A stretch of 64,000 nt of DNA, from NCBI RefSeq assembly GCF_022965805.1, contig NC_133108.1, positions 18,798,056 through 18,862,055 of the forward strand. Reading direction: 5' to 3'. A program made the position numbers and the translations under genes. This document shows, in pieces, positions 11,519 through 24,780 of the stretch; the stretch's first letter is position 1, and every line of letters starts with the position of its first letter. The notes beneath the pieces are model-generated. The model was given only the letters and a program-made list of their open reading frames with translations, was not told the DNA's origin and did not search any database. This DNA comes from Primulina eburnea. Taxonomy: Eukaryota > Streptophyta > Magnoliopsida > Lamiales > Gesneriaceae.

Positions 11519-12625
11519 ATCTTCCCCCCTTAAATTGAATTTCGTCCTCGAAATTCGCTTATCCTTAATAACCCAAAGTTCAGACTTAATTCTAGTATCC
11601 CAATTAAATTTTCCTTCTAAATCCTTATTTGCAATTTCGCAACTTAAAACGACCCATTATGACTTAATGTTGTTACTATTATAACCCCAAATTTCAATTT
11701 TTCTTATGATTCCCAATATTAAAAAGATGGATGACCATACTTATCTTATATTTTTTCTCTTATATTATACCCAAAATATTAATCAACCTAACAATTTCAA
11801 TCTTAAAGTCCCAAACGCATCTGCTAACGCTTAGATTTTTCAAGCCTAATATCGGTTCATCCTTAAAAAAAAACCCTTGATTAACATTCCTTATAACGTT
11901 ATAACTTAAGATATCTCAAGGTTCCAAATATTCTTAAAAGTCTAAATCCTCATAATTCTTATCATTTAAACCATCAAATTATCGCTTATTGCTAAATTAG
12001 TCCCCAATTTCTTTAATATTTGAAAAATAAATTCTTAATTTCCTCAAAAATTTATCTTAATTGGTCCTAAATTTCAAAAATTCTATAGTTAACCCATAAA
12101 TTCTCGGTATTCTTAATTTTCTTCTACAGTTTTCCCATGACATATTTTCAATAAACTTAAATTTATTTACCCAAAAATAAATTTCTATAACCAATCTCAC
12201 CTTCCGTCAAAACTTAAAATCCCAAATATCATTGCAGTCTTCAGATCATTATTCCTTACGTCTAATTCCCAAAAATTTCATCATATTCACGATTAACTTA
12301 TGACCCAAAAAGTAGAACGTCAATACTAAAACCCAAAAATCAACATCGTCCAATTCCACCACAAAGCCAACATGCGTTAAAAAAAATAATAATAATAATT
12401 TTCCATTTCACATCGTAACACGTATAAAAATTCCAAAACATATAAATCACATATCCTCATTAGGTTATTAAACATGTAACGTAAACATATGATTCATATA
12501 ATTATGCAGGTAACTTCATAGAAACATATACAGCATTTAAACTTACAAGTTTGAGGCTTGACGACTAATCTTCCCAGCGCTGAAGGTGGCACAACCCTTT
12601 ACAGAACCATTGCTCGGATACCAAC
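11519..12625 (-). other. Reverse D interior 1 (non-coding)
   Basis: 1107 bp of A/T-rich DNA without a meaningful ORF on either strand. On the minus strand it starts with a primer site (complement of GCTCGGATACCA, 12612-12623, one mismatch to the initiator-Met type) and ends with a polypurine tract (complement of CTTCCCCCCTTAA near 11521-11533) preceded by the complement of TTTCGTCCTCGAAAT, a motif often seen at the 3' end of plant gypsy interiors. That supports descent from a gypsy element that lost gag and pol. Confidence 0.8.
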
Positions 12626-15600
12626 TGAAATGTCTGCCCTTTTTCGTTTTCTTAAAAAGTGCTAGAATTTTTTTTTTTTAAACCTCACATAGCATCGGCC
12701 GAACCACAAAATATTTTTGACATCATTTTAAAAATAAACATCCAACTGCCATTTAAAAATCTAAAGAAAAGTATTTTAAAGCATAAATCGTCAAACATTT
12801 TACCAACCTAAAAATATTATTTGAAAAGTATAGCCCATACTATAACCTCTCAAAAATATCTCATAATATAAATAAAAGACGTAAAAATATCTTTAACATT
12901 ACTTAAAATTATAAATAATAACTAGTGCGGAAAACTAGCGTCGGTCCTCGGGTTATGTGCACCTTCAGTCCAGTCAAGTCAACCATCAAGACCTCCATTA
13001 TCATATTCTTAATCAATATAACCTGCATCAATCACACCTAGTGAGTCTAAAGACTCAACACGTCATATTCTTGATAACGAGTAATACATAATACAGTTAA
13101 CATATAACAGTGAAAAATACTTGTACTTAAAAATATCGTTTTCATGAAGATGCATAAACTTAAAACATAACATTTTCGTAAACATTTTCATGATGCATAA
13201 AAACATTTTCATAAAAACATTCACATATTCATATTCATATTCGTATTCATATTCATATGCATATCCATATTCGTATTCATGTTCATGTTCATGTTCGTGT
13301 TTGTTGAATTCAGATCGTGATTGTGACTCGTATTCTTAATCTTAATGGGCGATGGATCCATCTAGAAAACCACAGTACTGGGCGGCGGGGACACCAGCAA
13401 CACTCTCACCGGCCAACTGGGCCTTGGCCTACGTATTAACATATTCGTATTCGTATCCGTATCCGTATCCAAGGAAACACGATCGTCGGGCTCCCACTGG
13501 GACCATAACCCTCACGACATTTCCAACATATTCAGTAGTCACAATCTCTTCACATCCTTCAACATGTTATCATCACTTAATAAAAATCATGTATGTACAT
13601 ATCGTTTTATTTTTGAAACCAAGTATGCAACATATCTTTTAAATGTCAAAGATTAATCCATAAAAATCCATGAACATTTAACATAAACGTTTTAACATAT
13701 AAAAATCATAAAAAAACATAAACGTTTTTAAAATCAACATCATGAAACTCTTAAACATTTCAAGTAATCATATTAACACATAAAACAGCATTCAGGGAAC
13801 TGCCATGACGTTTACTAATTTTTAGGTGTAAAAAGACTGTTTTACCCCTGGACGTATAATTTTTCCGTTTTTGACTTTTTCTTAATTTCATTGACTCTAA
13901 CATGTCCCAAATAATTATTTAAGCTTACATGAATTTTCTCATATTTTTATTTAGCTTAATTCGATGACTTTTAAATTAATCTTTAAATGTGACGTATTAA
14001 TGCGTTTTAATCCCGAATTAAACCAAACCTTAATATAAAATTCCCAAATTAAAAACTTAGACTTATAATAATTACTTAAGTTTAAATATAATTTTTCATA
14101 ATTTTATAAAGCATAAAACTAGGCTTTTCAATTAACTCGTTAATTAGCGTTTTGTGCGGTGATTAAATCCCGAATAAATCCAAAACTCGTTATTTCGATC
14201 CCAAATTTTAAACATAGCATTTTTAATATTTATTCTACCCTTTCAAGTCATGAGCCACCCCCGTGGACCCTTGGATCAATTTTTAGTTCTAAAAATCTCG
14301 TTTTTGACCCCTTAACCGAACTCACCGAGCCATCTCCTAATTTACCCGAGCCACGCCCGAGCCACCTTGAACCAAAACCTAGCCAACTCACCTAGGGACC
14401 CTACTGTGCAAGCCCAGCCCGAAAAACCCGCCTTGGCCGGCCCAAAACACTTCTGAACGTGGCCCAAAACCTGCACGTGTTGTGTGCGTGCTGTCCTAGC
14501 TAGATAAGGTTTCTAGTTGCCTTAGGACTCATCAATCCCCTAACCACTTGACCACCCTTGACCCTAACTGACCCCAGAACAGTCCCAGACCCGAGCCACC
14601 CCCAGCCCGAGCCCCTGAACCAAGCAGCAAGGTGCTGTACATGGACAGCACCTGCGCGTTTCTTACATACACTCTCGGGCAGGAGTCCTTGTCAACAAGG
14701 ACTCCTCCCAGCCCACTTAGCTCGAGTCCTAGCATAGCTAGGACTCTTTCCTTGACCCCTCTACGACCCTGGCTAGCCCTGGACAGAAGCCATGACCAAG
14801 CCAAGCCATAGGAACCCAAAACCGAATCCCTTGTTTCCCATGACAGCAAGTTGCTGTACCAGCTTGTGTCTTGCGATTTTGTGCATGTTTGTGGCTTATT
14901 TTAGGACTCTAACCTCATGTAAAACAATGTCTAAACATGTCCTGATCATGGCAGCCCCTTTAACACATATAAAACATGATTTTGGAAATTAAAAACACCA
15001 ATTTAGAACACATGAACATGTAGTTACGAAAATTTAACTTGGTGCTATGTTTTTTCTAAAAAAAATCATGCATAAACAAATACTATGGTGTGATGATGTT
15101 TTGAAGGAAAGAATAGGCGTGCCTTTGCGTAATTTACGCACGAATAGACGTCGACGATTTGTGAAGAACGGAGCAAGACCTTGGCTAGACTTTTCCCTTG
15201 CAATTTCTCTTTGAAACTTTCGAAGTTTCCTTTCAAATTGTGGAAGTGGGTGCCGTGTGATGTTGGAAGAGTTTTGATTTGCTAACAGGGGTGTGAGGCG
15301 TGAGTCTTACCAATTAATGGGGAGGGGTTAACATATTTTATACTTAATTAATCACTAATAAAGCTTAGGCCCATTAATAAATCTAATTAAGCCCATTAGT
15401 GTTTAATTAAGATTTTAAAAATAATTTTGTTTAGGAAAGTTTGTGAATTTATTAGCCGGGTTGGTAATACGTTTGTATTTTTGTTGAAAAACCAACACCG
15501 ATAAAATTTACGTCCCGACGTATAAAATCACCTCAAAACCTCTTATTTTTCAAAATAGGAAAAAACATCCCCCTTAACTTAAATAATTAAAAACAATTAT

Positions 15601-15833
15601 TTAATAAAAATATTTTCTATTTTTCAGCCCTCGGTCTCCGTTCCTCAATCGCAACTCGAAAAACCTTTAAAAATTACATTTTAATGCAACCATGTAGAAA
15701 ATATATTTTTAAACATGCAAATATGCAAAACATAATTAATTCATGCAATTAAAACCATTAATTGAAATGCACAAGGAATTTAATAATTTGCGCATGTGGT
15801 TTGCGTGGATCTTTAAATTTTAGGGGCGTTACA
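12626..15833 (-). repeat. Reverse D LTR 2
   Basis: 3208 bp, TGAAATGTCTGCCC to GGGGCGTTACA. It holds a simple-sequence tract based on TATTCA/TATTCG (about 13225-13310), a C-rich segment (14250-14870), and two perfect 10-bp-stem hairpins at 14682-14705 and 14724-14746. Short open frames (for example at 13352 and 14532) are repeated in LTR 3 but have no recognisable domain; I treat them as chance. Confidence 0.9.
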
Positions 15834-16941
15834 ATCTTCCCCCCTTAAATTGAATTTCGTCCTCGAAATTCGCTTATCCTTAATAACCCAAAGTTCAGAC
15901 TTAATTCTAGTATCCCAATTAAATTTTCCTTCTAAATCCTTATTTGCAATTTCGCAACTTAAAACAACCCATTATGACTTAATGCTGTTACTATTATAAC
16001 CCCAAATTTCAATTTTTCTTATGATTCCCAATATTAAAAAGATGGATGACCATACTTATCTTATATTTTTTCTCTTATATTATACCCAAAATATTAATCA
16101 ACCTAACAATTTCAATCTTAAAGTCCCAAACGCATCTGCTAACGCTTAGATTTTTCAAGCCTAATATCGGTTCATCCTTAAAAAAAAAACCCTTGATTAA
16201 CATTCCTTATAACGTTATAACTTAAGATATCTCAAGGTTCCAAATATTCTTAAAAGTCTAAATCCTCATAATTCTTATCATTTAAACCATCAAATTATCG
16301 CTTATTGCTAAATTAGTCCCCAATTTCTTTAATATTTGAAAAATAAATTCTTAATTTCCTCAAAAATTTATCTTAATTGGTCCTAAATTTCAAAAATTCT
16401 ATAGTTAACCCATAAATTCTCGGTATTCTTAATTTTCTTCTACAGTTTTCCCATGACATATTTTCAATAAACTTAAACTTATTTACCCAAAAATAAATTT
16501 CTATAACCAATCTCACCTTCCGTCAAAACTTAAAATCCCAAATATCATTGCAGTCTTCAGATCATTATTCCTTACATCTAATTCCCAAAAATTTCATCAT
16601 ATTCACGATTAACTTATGACCCAAAAAGTAGAACGTCAATACTAAAACCCAAAAATCAACATCGTCCAATTCCACCATAAAGCCAGCATGCGTTAAAAAA
16701 AATAATAATAATAATTTTCCATTTCATATCGTAACACGTATAAAAATTCCAAAGCATATAAATCACATATCCTCATTAGGTTATTAAACATGTAACGTAA
16801 ACATATGATTCATATAATTATGCAGGTAACTTCATAGAAACATATACAGCATTTAAACTTACAAGTTTGAGGCTTGACGACTAATCTTCCCGGCGCTGAA
16901 AGTGGCACAACCCTTTACAGAACCATTGCTCGGATACCAAC
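15834..16941 (-). other. Reverse D interior 2 (non-coding)
   Basis: 1108 bp, nearly identical to interior 1, with the primer site at 16928-16939 (complement of GCTCGGATACCA) and the polypurine tract just inside 15834. No ORF of note. Confidence 0.8.
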
Positions 16942-19900
16942 TGAAACGTCTGCCCTTTTTCGTTTTCTTAAAAAGTGCTAGAAATTTTTTTTTTTAAACC
17001 TCACATAGCATCGGCCGAACCACAAAATATTTTTGACATCATTTTAAAAATAAACATCCAACTGCCATTTAAAAATCTAAAGAAAAGTATTTTAAAGCAT
17101 AAATCGTCAAACATTTTACCAACCTAAAAACATTATTTGAAAAGTATAGCCCATACTATAACCTCTCAAAAATATCTCATAATATAAATAAAAGACGTAA
17201 AAATATCTTTAACATTACTTAAAATTATAAATAATAACTAGTGCGGAAAACTAGCGTCGGTCCTCGGGTTATGTTCACCTTCAGTCCAGTCAAGTCAACC
17301 ATCAAGACCTCCATTATCATATTCTTAATCAATATAACCTGCATCAATCACACCTAGTGAGTCTAAAGACTCAACACGTCATATTCTTGATAACGAGTAA
17401 TACATAATACAGTTAACATATAACAGTGAAAAATACTTGTACTTAAAAATATCGTTTTCATGAAGATGCATAAACTTAAAACATAACATTTTCGTAAACA
17501 TTTTCATGATGCATAAAAACATTTTCGTAAAAACATTCACATATTCATATTCATATTCGTATTCATATTCATATGCATATCCATATTCGTATTCATGTTC
17601 ATATTCATGTTCGTGTTTGTTGAATTCAGATCGTGATTGTGACTCGTATTCTTAATCTTAATGGGCGATGGATCCATCTAGAAAACCACAGTACTGGGCG
17701 ACGGGGACACCAGCAACACTCTCACCGGCCAACTGGGCCTTGGCCTACGTATTAACATATTCGTATTCGTATCCGTATCCGTATCCAAGGAAACACGATC
17801 GTCGGGCTCCCACTGGGACCATAACCCTCACGACATTTCCAACATATTCAGTAGTCACAATCTCTTCACATCCTTCAACATGTTATCATCACTTAATAAA
17901 AATCATGTATGTACATATCGTTTTATTTTTGAAACCAAGTATGCAACATATCTTTTAAATGTCAAAGATTAATCCATAAAAATCCATGAACATTTAACAT
18001 AAACGTTTTAACATATAAAAATCATAAAAAAACATAAACGTTTTTAAAATCAACATCATGAAACTCTTAAACATTTCAAGTAATCATATTAACACATAAA
18101 ACAGCATTCAGGGAACTGCCATGACGTTTACTAATTTTTAGGTGTAAAAAGACTGTTTTACCCCTGGACGTATAATTTTTCCGTTTTTGACTTTTTCTTA
18201 ATTTCATTGACTCTAACATGTCCCAAATAATTATTTAAGCTTACATGAATTTTCTCATATTTTTATTTAGCTTAATTCGATGACTTTTAAATTAATCTTT
18301 AAATGTGACGTATTAATGCGTTTTAATCCCGAATTAAACCAAACCTTAATATAAAATTCCCAAATTAAAAACTTAGACTTATAATAATTACTTAAGTTTA
18401 AATATAATTTTTCATAATTTTATAAAGCATAAAACTAGGCTTTTCAATTAACTCGTTAATTAGTGTTTTGTGCGGTGATTAAATCCCGAATAAATCCAAA
18501 ACTCGTTATTTCGATCCCAAATTTTAAACATAGCATTTTTATTATTTATTCTACCCTTTCAAGTCATGAGCCACCCCCGTGGACCCTTGGATCTATTTTT
18601 AGTTCTAAAAATCTCGTTTTGACCCCTTAACCGAACACACCGAGCCATCTCCTAATTTACCCGAGCCACGCCCGAGCCACCTTGAACCAAAACCTAGCCA
18701 ACTCACCTAGGGACCCTACTGTGCAAGCCCAGCCCGAAAAACCCGCCTTGGCCCGCCCAAAACACTTCTGAACGTGGCCCAAAACCTGCACGTGTTGTGT
18801 GTGTGCTGTCCTAGCTAGATAAGGTTTCTAGTTGCCTTAGGACTCATCAAGCCCCTAACCACTTGACCACCCTTGACCCTAACTGACCCCAGAACAGTCC
18901 CAGACCCGAGCCACCCCCAGCCCGAGCCCCTGAACCAAGCAGCAAGGTGCTGTACATGGACATTACCTGCGCGTTTCTTACATACACTCTCGGGCAGGAG
19001 TCCTTGTCAACAAGGACTCCTCCCAGCCCACTTAGCTCGAGTCCTAGCATAGCTAGGACTCTTTCCTTGACCCCTCTACGACCCTGGCTAGCCCTGGACA
19101 GAAGCCATGACCAAGCCAAGCCATAGGAACCCAAAACCGAATCCCTTGTTTCCCATGACAGCAAGTTGCTGTACCAGCTTGTGTCTTGCGATTTTGTGCA
19201 TGTTTGTGGCTTATTTTAGGACTCTAACCTCATGTAAAACAATGTCTAAACATGTCCTGATCATGGCAGCCCCTTTAACACATATAAAACATGATTTTGG
19301 AAATTAAAAACACCAATTTAGAACACATGAACATGTAGTTACGAAAATTTAACTTGGTGCTATGTTTTTTCTAAAAAAAATCATGCATAAACAAATACTA
19401 TGGTGTGATGATGTTTTGAAGGAAAGAATAGGCGTGCCTTTGCGTAATTTACGCACGAATAGACGTCGACGATTTGTGAAGAACGGAGCAAGACCTTGGC
19501 TAGACTTTTCCCTTGCAATTTCTCTTTGAAACTTTCGAAGTTTCCTTTCAAATTGTGGAAGTGGGTGACGTGTGCTGTTGGAAGAGTTTTGATTTGCTAA
19601 CAGGGGTGTGAGGCGTGAGTCTTACCAATTAATGGGGAGGGGTTAACATATTTTATACTTAATTAATCACTAATAAAGCTTAGGCCCATTAATAAATCTA
19701 ATTAAGCCCATTAGTGTTTAATTAAGATTTTAAAAATAATTTTGTTTAGGAAAGTTTGTGAATTTATTAGCCGGGTTGGTAATACGTTTGTATTGTTGTT
19801 GAAAAACCAACACCGATAAAATTTACGTCCCGGCGTATAAAATCACCTCAAAACCTCTTATTTTTCAAAATAGGAAAAAACATCCCCCTTAACTTAAATA

Positions 19901-20150
19901 ATTAAAAACAATTATTTAATAAAAATATTTTCTATTTTTCAGCCTTCGGTCTCCGTTCCTCAATCGCAACTCGAAAAAAACCTTTAAAAATTACATTTTA
20001 ATGCAACCATGTAGAAAATATATTTTTAAACATGCAAATATGCAAAACATAATTAATTCATGCAATTAAAACCATTAATTGAAATGCACAAGGAATTTAA
20101 TAATTTGCGCATGTGGTTTGCGTGGATCTTTAAATTTTCGGGGCGTTACA
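16942..20150 (-). repeat. Reverse D LTR 3
   Basis: 3209 bp, nearly identical to LTR 2, including the TATTCA-type tract (about 17540-17620) and the hairpins at about 18997-19020 and 19039-19061. It ends GGGGCGTTACA followed by the CCGAC target repeat. Confidence 0.9.
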
Positions 20151-20155
20151 CCGAC

Positions 20156-20920
20156 GATCGTGTTTCCGTTGATACGAATACGATGATATGATTGGAGATG
20201 TCGTGAGGGGAAAAGGCCCCAGAGGGAGCCCATTTATGGGAAAATGCCCCAGAGGGAGCCCCGACGATCGTATTTCCAATGACACGAATATGTTAATACG
20301 TAAGGCCAGAGCCCAGTTGACCGGTGAGAGTGTTGCTGGTGTCTCCCGCCGCCCAGTACTGTGGTTACATGTAGATGGATCCATCGCCCAATACGTTTAA
20401 GAATACGAGTCACAATCAACGATCTGAATTCAACATACACGAACATGAATACGAATATGAATATGATTTTGTTGATATGAACATGATATGAATATGAGGA
20501 CATGAATATGTTGATATGAATATGGATAATTTTATGTTTATATGAAAATTTTTATGCATAAGATTATGAAAATGTTTTTATTGAAAAGTTTTACGCATCA
20601 TGAAAATGTTTACGAAAATATTTATGTTTATGCATCTTCATGAAAATGATATTTTAAGTATAAGTATTTTTCACTGTTATATGTTAACTGTATTACGTAT
20701 TACTCGTTATCAAGAATATCACGTGTTGAGTCGTTAGACTCACTAGGTGTGATTGATGCAGGTGATATTGATTATTAATATGATAATGGAGGTCTTGTTG
20801 GTTGACTTTGCTGGACTGAAGGTGCACATAACCCGAGGACCGACGCTAGTTTTCCGCACTAGTTATGATTTATGATTTTAAGTAATGTTAAAGATATTTT
20901 TACGTCTTTTATTTATGTTA
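20156..20920 (+). repeat. Forward D 5' LTR, third piece
   Basis: It continues the forward D LTR after the reverse array. A 30-bp tandem duplication containing CCCCAGAGGGAGCC spans 20208-20267, and a longer duplicate of GACGATCGT and its surroundings gives copies at 20151 and 20262. A run of GAATATGAA-type repeats lies at 20436-20525. No gene. It is cut at TGTTA (20916-20920) by the SIRE element. Confidence 0.85.
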
Positions 20921-21883
20921 TGATAGGATCGATTATCGTAACAAGAGTGTTTAGAAGGGGGGGTTGAATAAACACTTACAATTTAAATTGGTCTTTTCGA
21001 ATATTTGAGTTCAGTTTGGTGACAAACTGAATCTCGGAATCTTGTTGGTCAATAACAATCAGTTAAACTAGAGTAGTTGCGGAAAATAACTGACTGAAAG
21101 ATAGAATACGAAACTGAAAGAAATATGCAAGAGTTGTTTCTGGATGTTCGGAAAATTGAATTACTCCTACGTCACCCCTTCTATCACAAGGATAGGATAT
21201 TCACTAAAAGACTTTGATCAAGTACAACAGTTGTACAGACCCACTTCAGTTTGGACTTACAACTGCCAAAACTGAAACTCTTAGTTCTACACAATATTCT
21301 TAATACGTAACTGATATTAGCACAGTTGAATTTAACAGCTTTTAAAGATTGCTAATAAGCTCAGATTGTAGCCTTGATTGCTACGAGTAATTCAAATGAA
21401 AGTGAGCTGAGATTTTGACAGAGTAATAGCAAGCTTAAGATTGAATGATTGTCTCTTTCTCTTCTGCTGTTCTTCAGTCATATTTATACTTCGCTTTCAA
21501 CAGTAATTTTGATATGCATTTGAATTCTAGTATCCGTTGAATGCCACTTCATCATTTGTTGGGCAATGTTCTCTTCATTGATTGTAATACGGCGTCTTAA
21601 TTGCAGTAGCCGAAATACGTTGTTCTATGCTGTAATGATTGAGGTGCGGCTTTCCATATTCACTTGCTGTTTACTATGTTATTTTGTCGGTTGAATGTTC
21701 TTTCCCGAGAAGCATTCAGTTGAGATCAGTTTTGACTGAAACTTATGCGGCTGAGTATATTAACTGATCGGTTTCCAACTGATAAATTTTCTTTATTAGT
21801 TCAGCTGGTTCTAATTATTCAGTTGTCTTCATAATTCAGTTAGTTTCTTCAGTTTGTCAAACTCCGAAATTTGGTTTCCAAAA
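20921..21883 (-). repeat. 3' LTR of the SIRE element
   Basis: 963 bp, paired with 38592-39553. The plus-strand left edge is TGATAGGATCG; the right edge has AAA where the other LTR has ACA, so one terminal base has changed. A polypurine tract follows on the inside. Confidence 0.9.
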
Positions 21884-21905
21884 ATTTCTCCCTTTTTGGT
21901 GTTTG
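21884..21905 (-). other. Polypurine tract of the SIRE element
   Basis: The complement of TTTCTCCCTTTTTGGTG gives a purine-rich AAAAAGGGAGAAATTT directly next to the 3' LTR, as expected for plus-strand priming. Confidence 0.8.
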
Positions 21906-21997
21906 ACAAAACTAAGCATTTATTAGCTGAAGAATTGAACTCTTATAGACTGCTTTAAAATTGTCTCAAAATAAACTTCTAAACTGCTAACTGCTCT

Positions 21998-24780
21998 TCA
22001 ATGCTTTTTCTGAGTCATACTAACTTCCCCTTTTTTGGCAAAGTGAGCCATGTTGATAGACAATTGTCGAACTTCAGTAGATAGAATGCCGACATCGACT
22101 GAAATACTGGAGATGGCAGTTAGGACTGAGGTTTGCAGTGAGTCTATTTTGTTTGCAACAGAGGTTTCTAGTCTTTCTACTCGTTGGTTGATTACATCTT
22201 GAGCAACGAAAAGAGCAGCAGTTGTAGCTTTGTTCGGCTTGTGTTCGATGGCAACTGAAAGTTCATTTACAACTTCTTGAATATTCTTCAGCTTTCCAAA
22301 AACAAAATCTTCAGATCCATTCAACTTGACAGAATGATAGTATTGGGTGGACTGAATGGATTTGATGGCATCCATTATTTGATTCATATTTGTCTTGATG
22401 GTGTTGATTTCTTCGAACAATGCTTCTGAATTTGAGATTTCAGGAGACATGACTCCTATATCTTCCTGATGTGGAACTTGTGCTTGTGGAGTGAAAATTA
22501 TCATAGTTCAATCAACTGTCTCTTCTTGACCTTGAGATGAGGAAGGTTGGTTCTGAGCAACAGAGACACTTTGTTCTAGAATAACAGGGTTATCTGTGGT
22601 AACTGCTATTGGAGAATCATGGATTTGTTCTTCTATTTGATTAACAACTGAAACTTGTGGTGGTTCTTCAGTTTGAAGATTTCCAACATTGGGCAACTGT
22701 TCATCCACAGATTCAGGGAGTGTTTCCTCTTGATTCTGAGTGAGCACTTCAGTTTGCTCTTCTGTTTCAGATGTTACGAGCTGAACTGTTTCTGGAGCAA
22801 TAAGAAATTGATCTTGTTCTGCATTAACTGAGAGTTGAGTATGTTCTTCATCAAATGGAGATTGAAAATGTTTTTCAGCAATAAAAGTTTGAACTGGGTC
22901 TTCAGATGTAACTAGAACTTCTTGTTCTGTTTGTTCAATCAGAAGATCTACGGATTCAAAATTATGTGCTTCAATTTGAGCTTCCTGAGCAACTGACTGA
23001 ATGATTTCATCGATATTGGCGAAGGTCAGTTCAGTCTCAGAGTACATATGTTGATCCCTGGTTGATGTTTGGGGAACCTCCTGGGTTGACTTTTCAGCAA
23101 TGAGATCTTCAAAAGATTCAGTCTGCTGAGGTGATTGAGATTTGTATTCCTCTATTCCTGAAGATTTTTCTGGAATAACAAGTTCTTGATCTTGTTCCCA
23201 AAACCTTATTTCCCTCTGTAGGCCGCTAAGATCTGCATCCAATTGAGTGAACACAGCTCTATCTTGATATGCAGTTGGCCCTGTGGGGTCGTAGTTTTCT
23301 TTCAATTTTCTAACCATCTTAGTCAGTTGATTAGCCCGTATCTGATCAAAGAAATATTGTTTCCTTTCCAGTGCTTGAATAATAGTAGCAGCTTTAACTA
23401 CTCTCAAAACAATCTTTTCTAGTTTGATGAATGTCTTCAGTTGGGATTTGTGTTTCAGTTTCTTGGAAAAAATTTCAGTTCTGAAGCTTTTCCAACGATC
23501 AAAAACAGTGAGTTTTGTTGTGGCAAATGTATTTACATCCTCCCAAACTAGATCAATATGAGTTTGAATGGTGTGAGATGGCCTTGGCTCCTCTTGAAGC
23601 TTGCCTTTTCCCTTCTCCGTGGTTAGAATGTGAGGAATTTGTAGTCCAGATTTGGTAGACTCCACTGGTTCCTTTAATATGACTCCTTTCGGTCTAGTCT
23701 GAGGTAAAATAGTGGGTTGATTTACACGAGTGAGAGTAGCTTTTACTCTAGTGGGTACCTTCTCAGTGGGAACTGTATCATCAGGAGGGATGACTTGCAA
23801 TGGAATAGCCTGAATAGGCTTTTCAGCAGCTGACTGAGACAGTTTCTCAGTAATGGTTGATTCCACTCCCGGTATTGGTTTGGTTCTTTGTGTCCGTGGT
23901 TTCTTGATAAGTTTGGATGATGTAGTTTCCTCAGAATCTGATTCACTGAGAATCAGTTTTCGCTTTGTAGCCTTCAGTTGGGCCAGCGTCTTGGCTCTCT
24001 TGACTGATTTAGGAGCAGCTTGCTGCATTCCAATCTCCTTTTTAACCTTTATAAACTTAGCAGGGGATATGTCCAACTTAGTCTTGAGTGGTTGAGTATT
24101 TTTCGCATTAAAGATTTTAAATTTGGAGAAACTTTCGCAATCATCAACCACTAATCCCTTTACTTTCAGCAAATAGCTTATCTGCACTGCGAACCCTTTG
24201 GATTGTTTGGGAGATAGAAACATATTCTTCAGAGTATTGAATAAAAAATGCTTCCAGTTGAGTTTGCGTTCAGCCATTATGACAGTAATGGCTTGAAATT
24301 TTTCCAAGGTCAGTGCAGCAAACGATCTTGCTTTCTCTAATAAACCCTTGGCAATAATATCCGCAAGCAACTGAACCTCATGTTTCAGTTCTTTCTTGGG
24401 ATCGGAAACTTTGTTTTTCCGACCATCAGCTGATAGTTGAGATTGCATCTTTTCAACGTCCGATGCTTTAACATCAGAAAGAAGAGTCATTCCCTCAGAC
24501 GGTAGGGAGAAGAGTTCTCCAAAGTAGTCTGCCGAGATGATTAGTAACTGACCATTGATCGTTGACTGATATACCCATCAGGATTGATATGGCCGTTGGA
24601 ATAGAATTCTTGAATTTCTTTGAGATAGATTTCTTGCGAGGATTGTCCCAAAAATGTTCTTAATCCAGCAGTGTCAAGTTTCTGAAATACTTCGTTGACA
24701 TTCGATTCTCCAAAGGATAGAATGGATCCGAAGTTGATAGCCATTGCATTTAATATGTGAGCAGGAGTTTGAGTAGCCAT
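21998..24780 (-). pseudogene. SIRE extra ORF after pol (env-position protein), broken
   Basis: On the minus strand a frame starts at 24780 (MATQTPAHILNAMAIN). It runs to a stop near 24541 but continues in another frame upstream of 24490 (includes LFSLPSEGMTLL), so there is a one-step frameshift near 24560. From 24490 it is open for 660 codons to a TGA at 22508-22510 and goes on in the same frame to 21998. The full product would be about 930 residues: a globular N-terminal part (LEKARSFAALTLEKFQAI, KLNWKHFLFNTLKNMF), a long Gln/Glu-rich low-complexity middle, and a helical, probably coiled-coil C-terminus. I see no clear signal peptide or membrane anchor. SIRE elements often carry an ORF here that has been called env-like; the function is unknown and I do not infer entry activity. 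Confidence 0.75.

Larger units (their letters stand above)
9947..20150 (-). mobile_element. Reverse D array: three LTRs and two interiors
   Basis: One insertion, bounded by CCGAC at 9942-9946 and 20151-20155, has the order LTR (9947-11518), interior (11519-12625), LTR (12626-15833), interior (15834-16941), LTR (16942-20150). Both interiors have a primer site and polypurine tract in the right places and are nearly identical. The single outer duplication shows that it behaves as one insertion into the forward D LTR. Unequal recombination between LTRs of one element and a sister copy, or insertion of an already tandem DNA form, would give this structure. Confidence 0.9.

Noticed and set aside
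13352..13642. 96-codon frame repeated at 17668-17958
   Set aside because: The repetition is due to the LTR being repeated. The Tyr/Ser/Pro run comes from the TATTCG/TATCCG simple-sequence tract.
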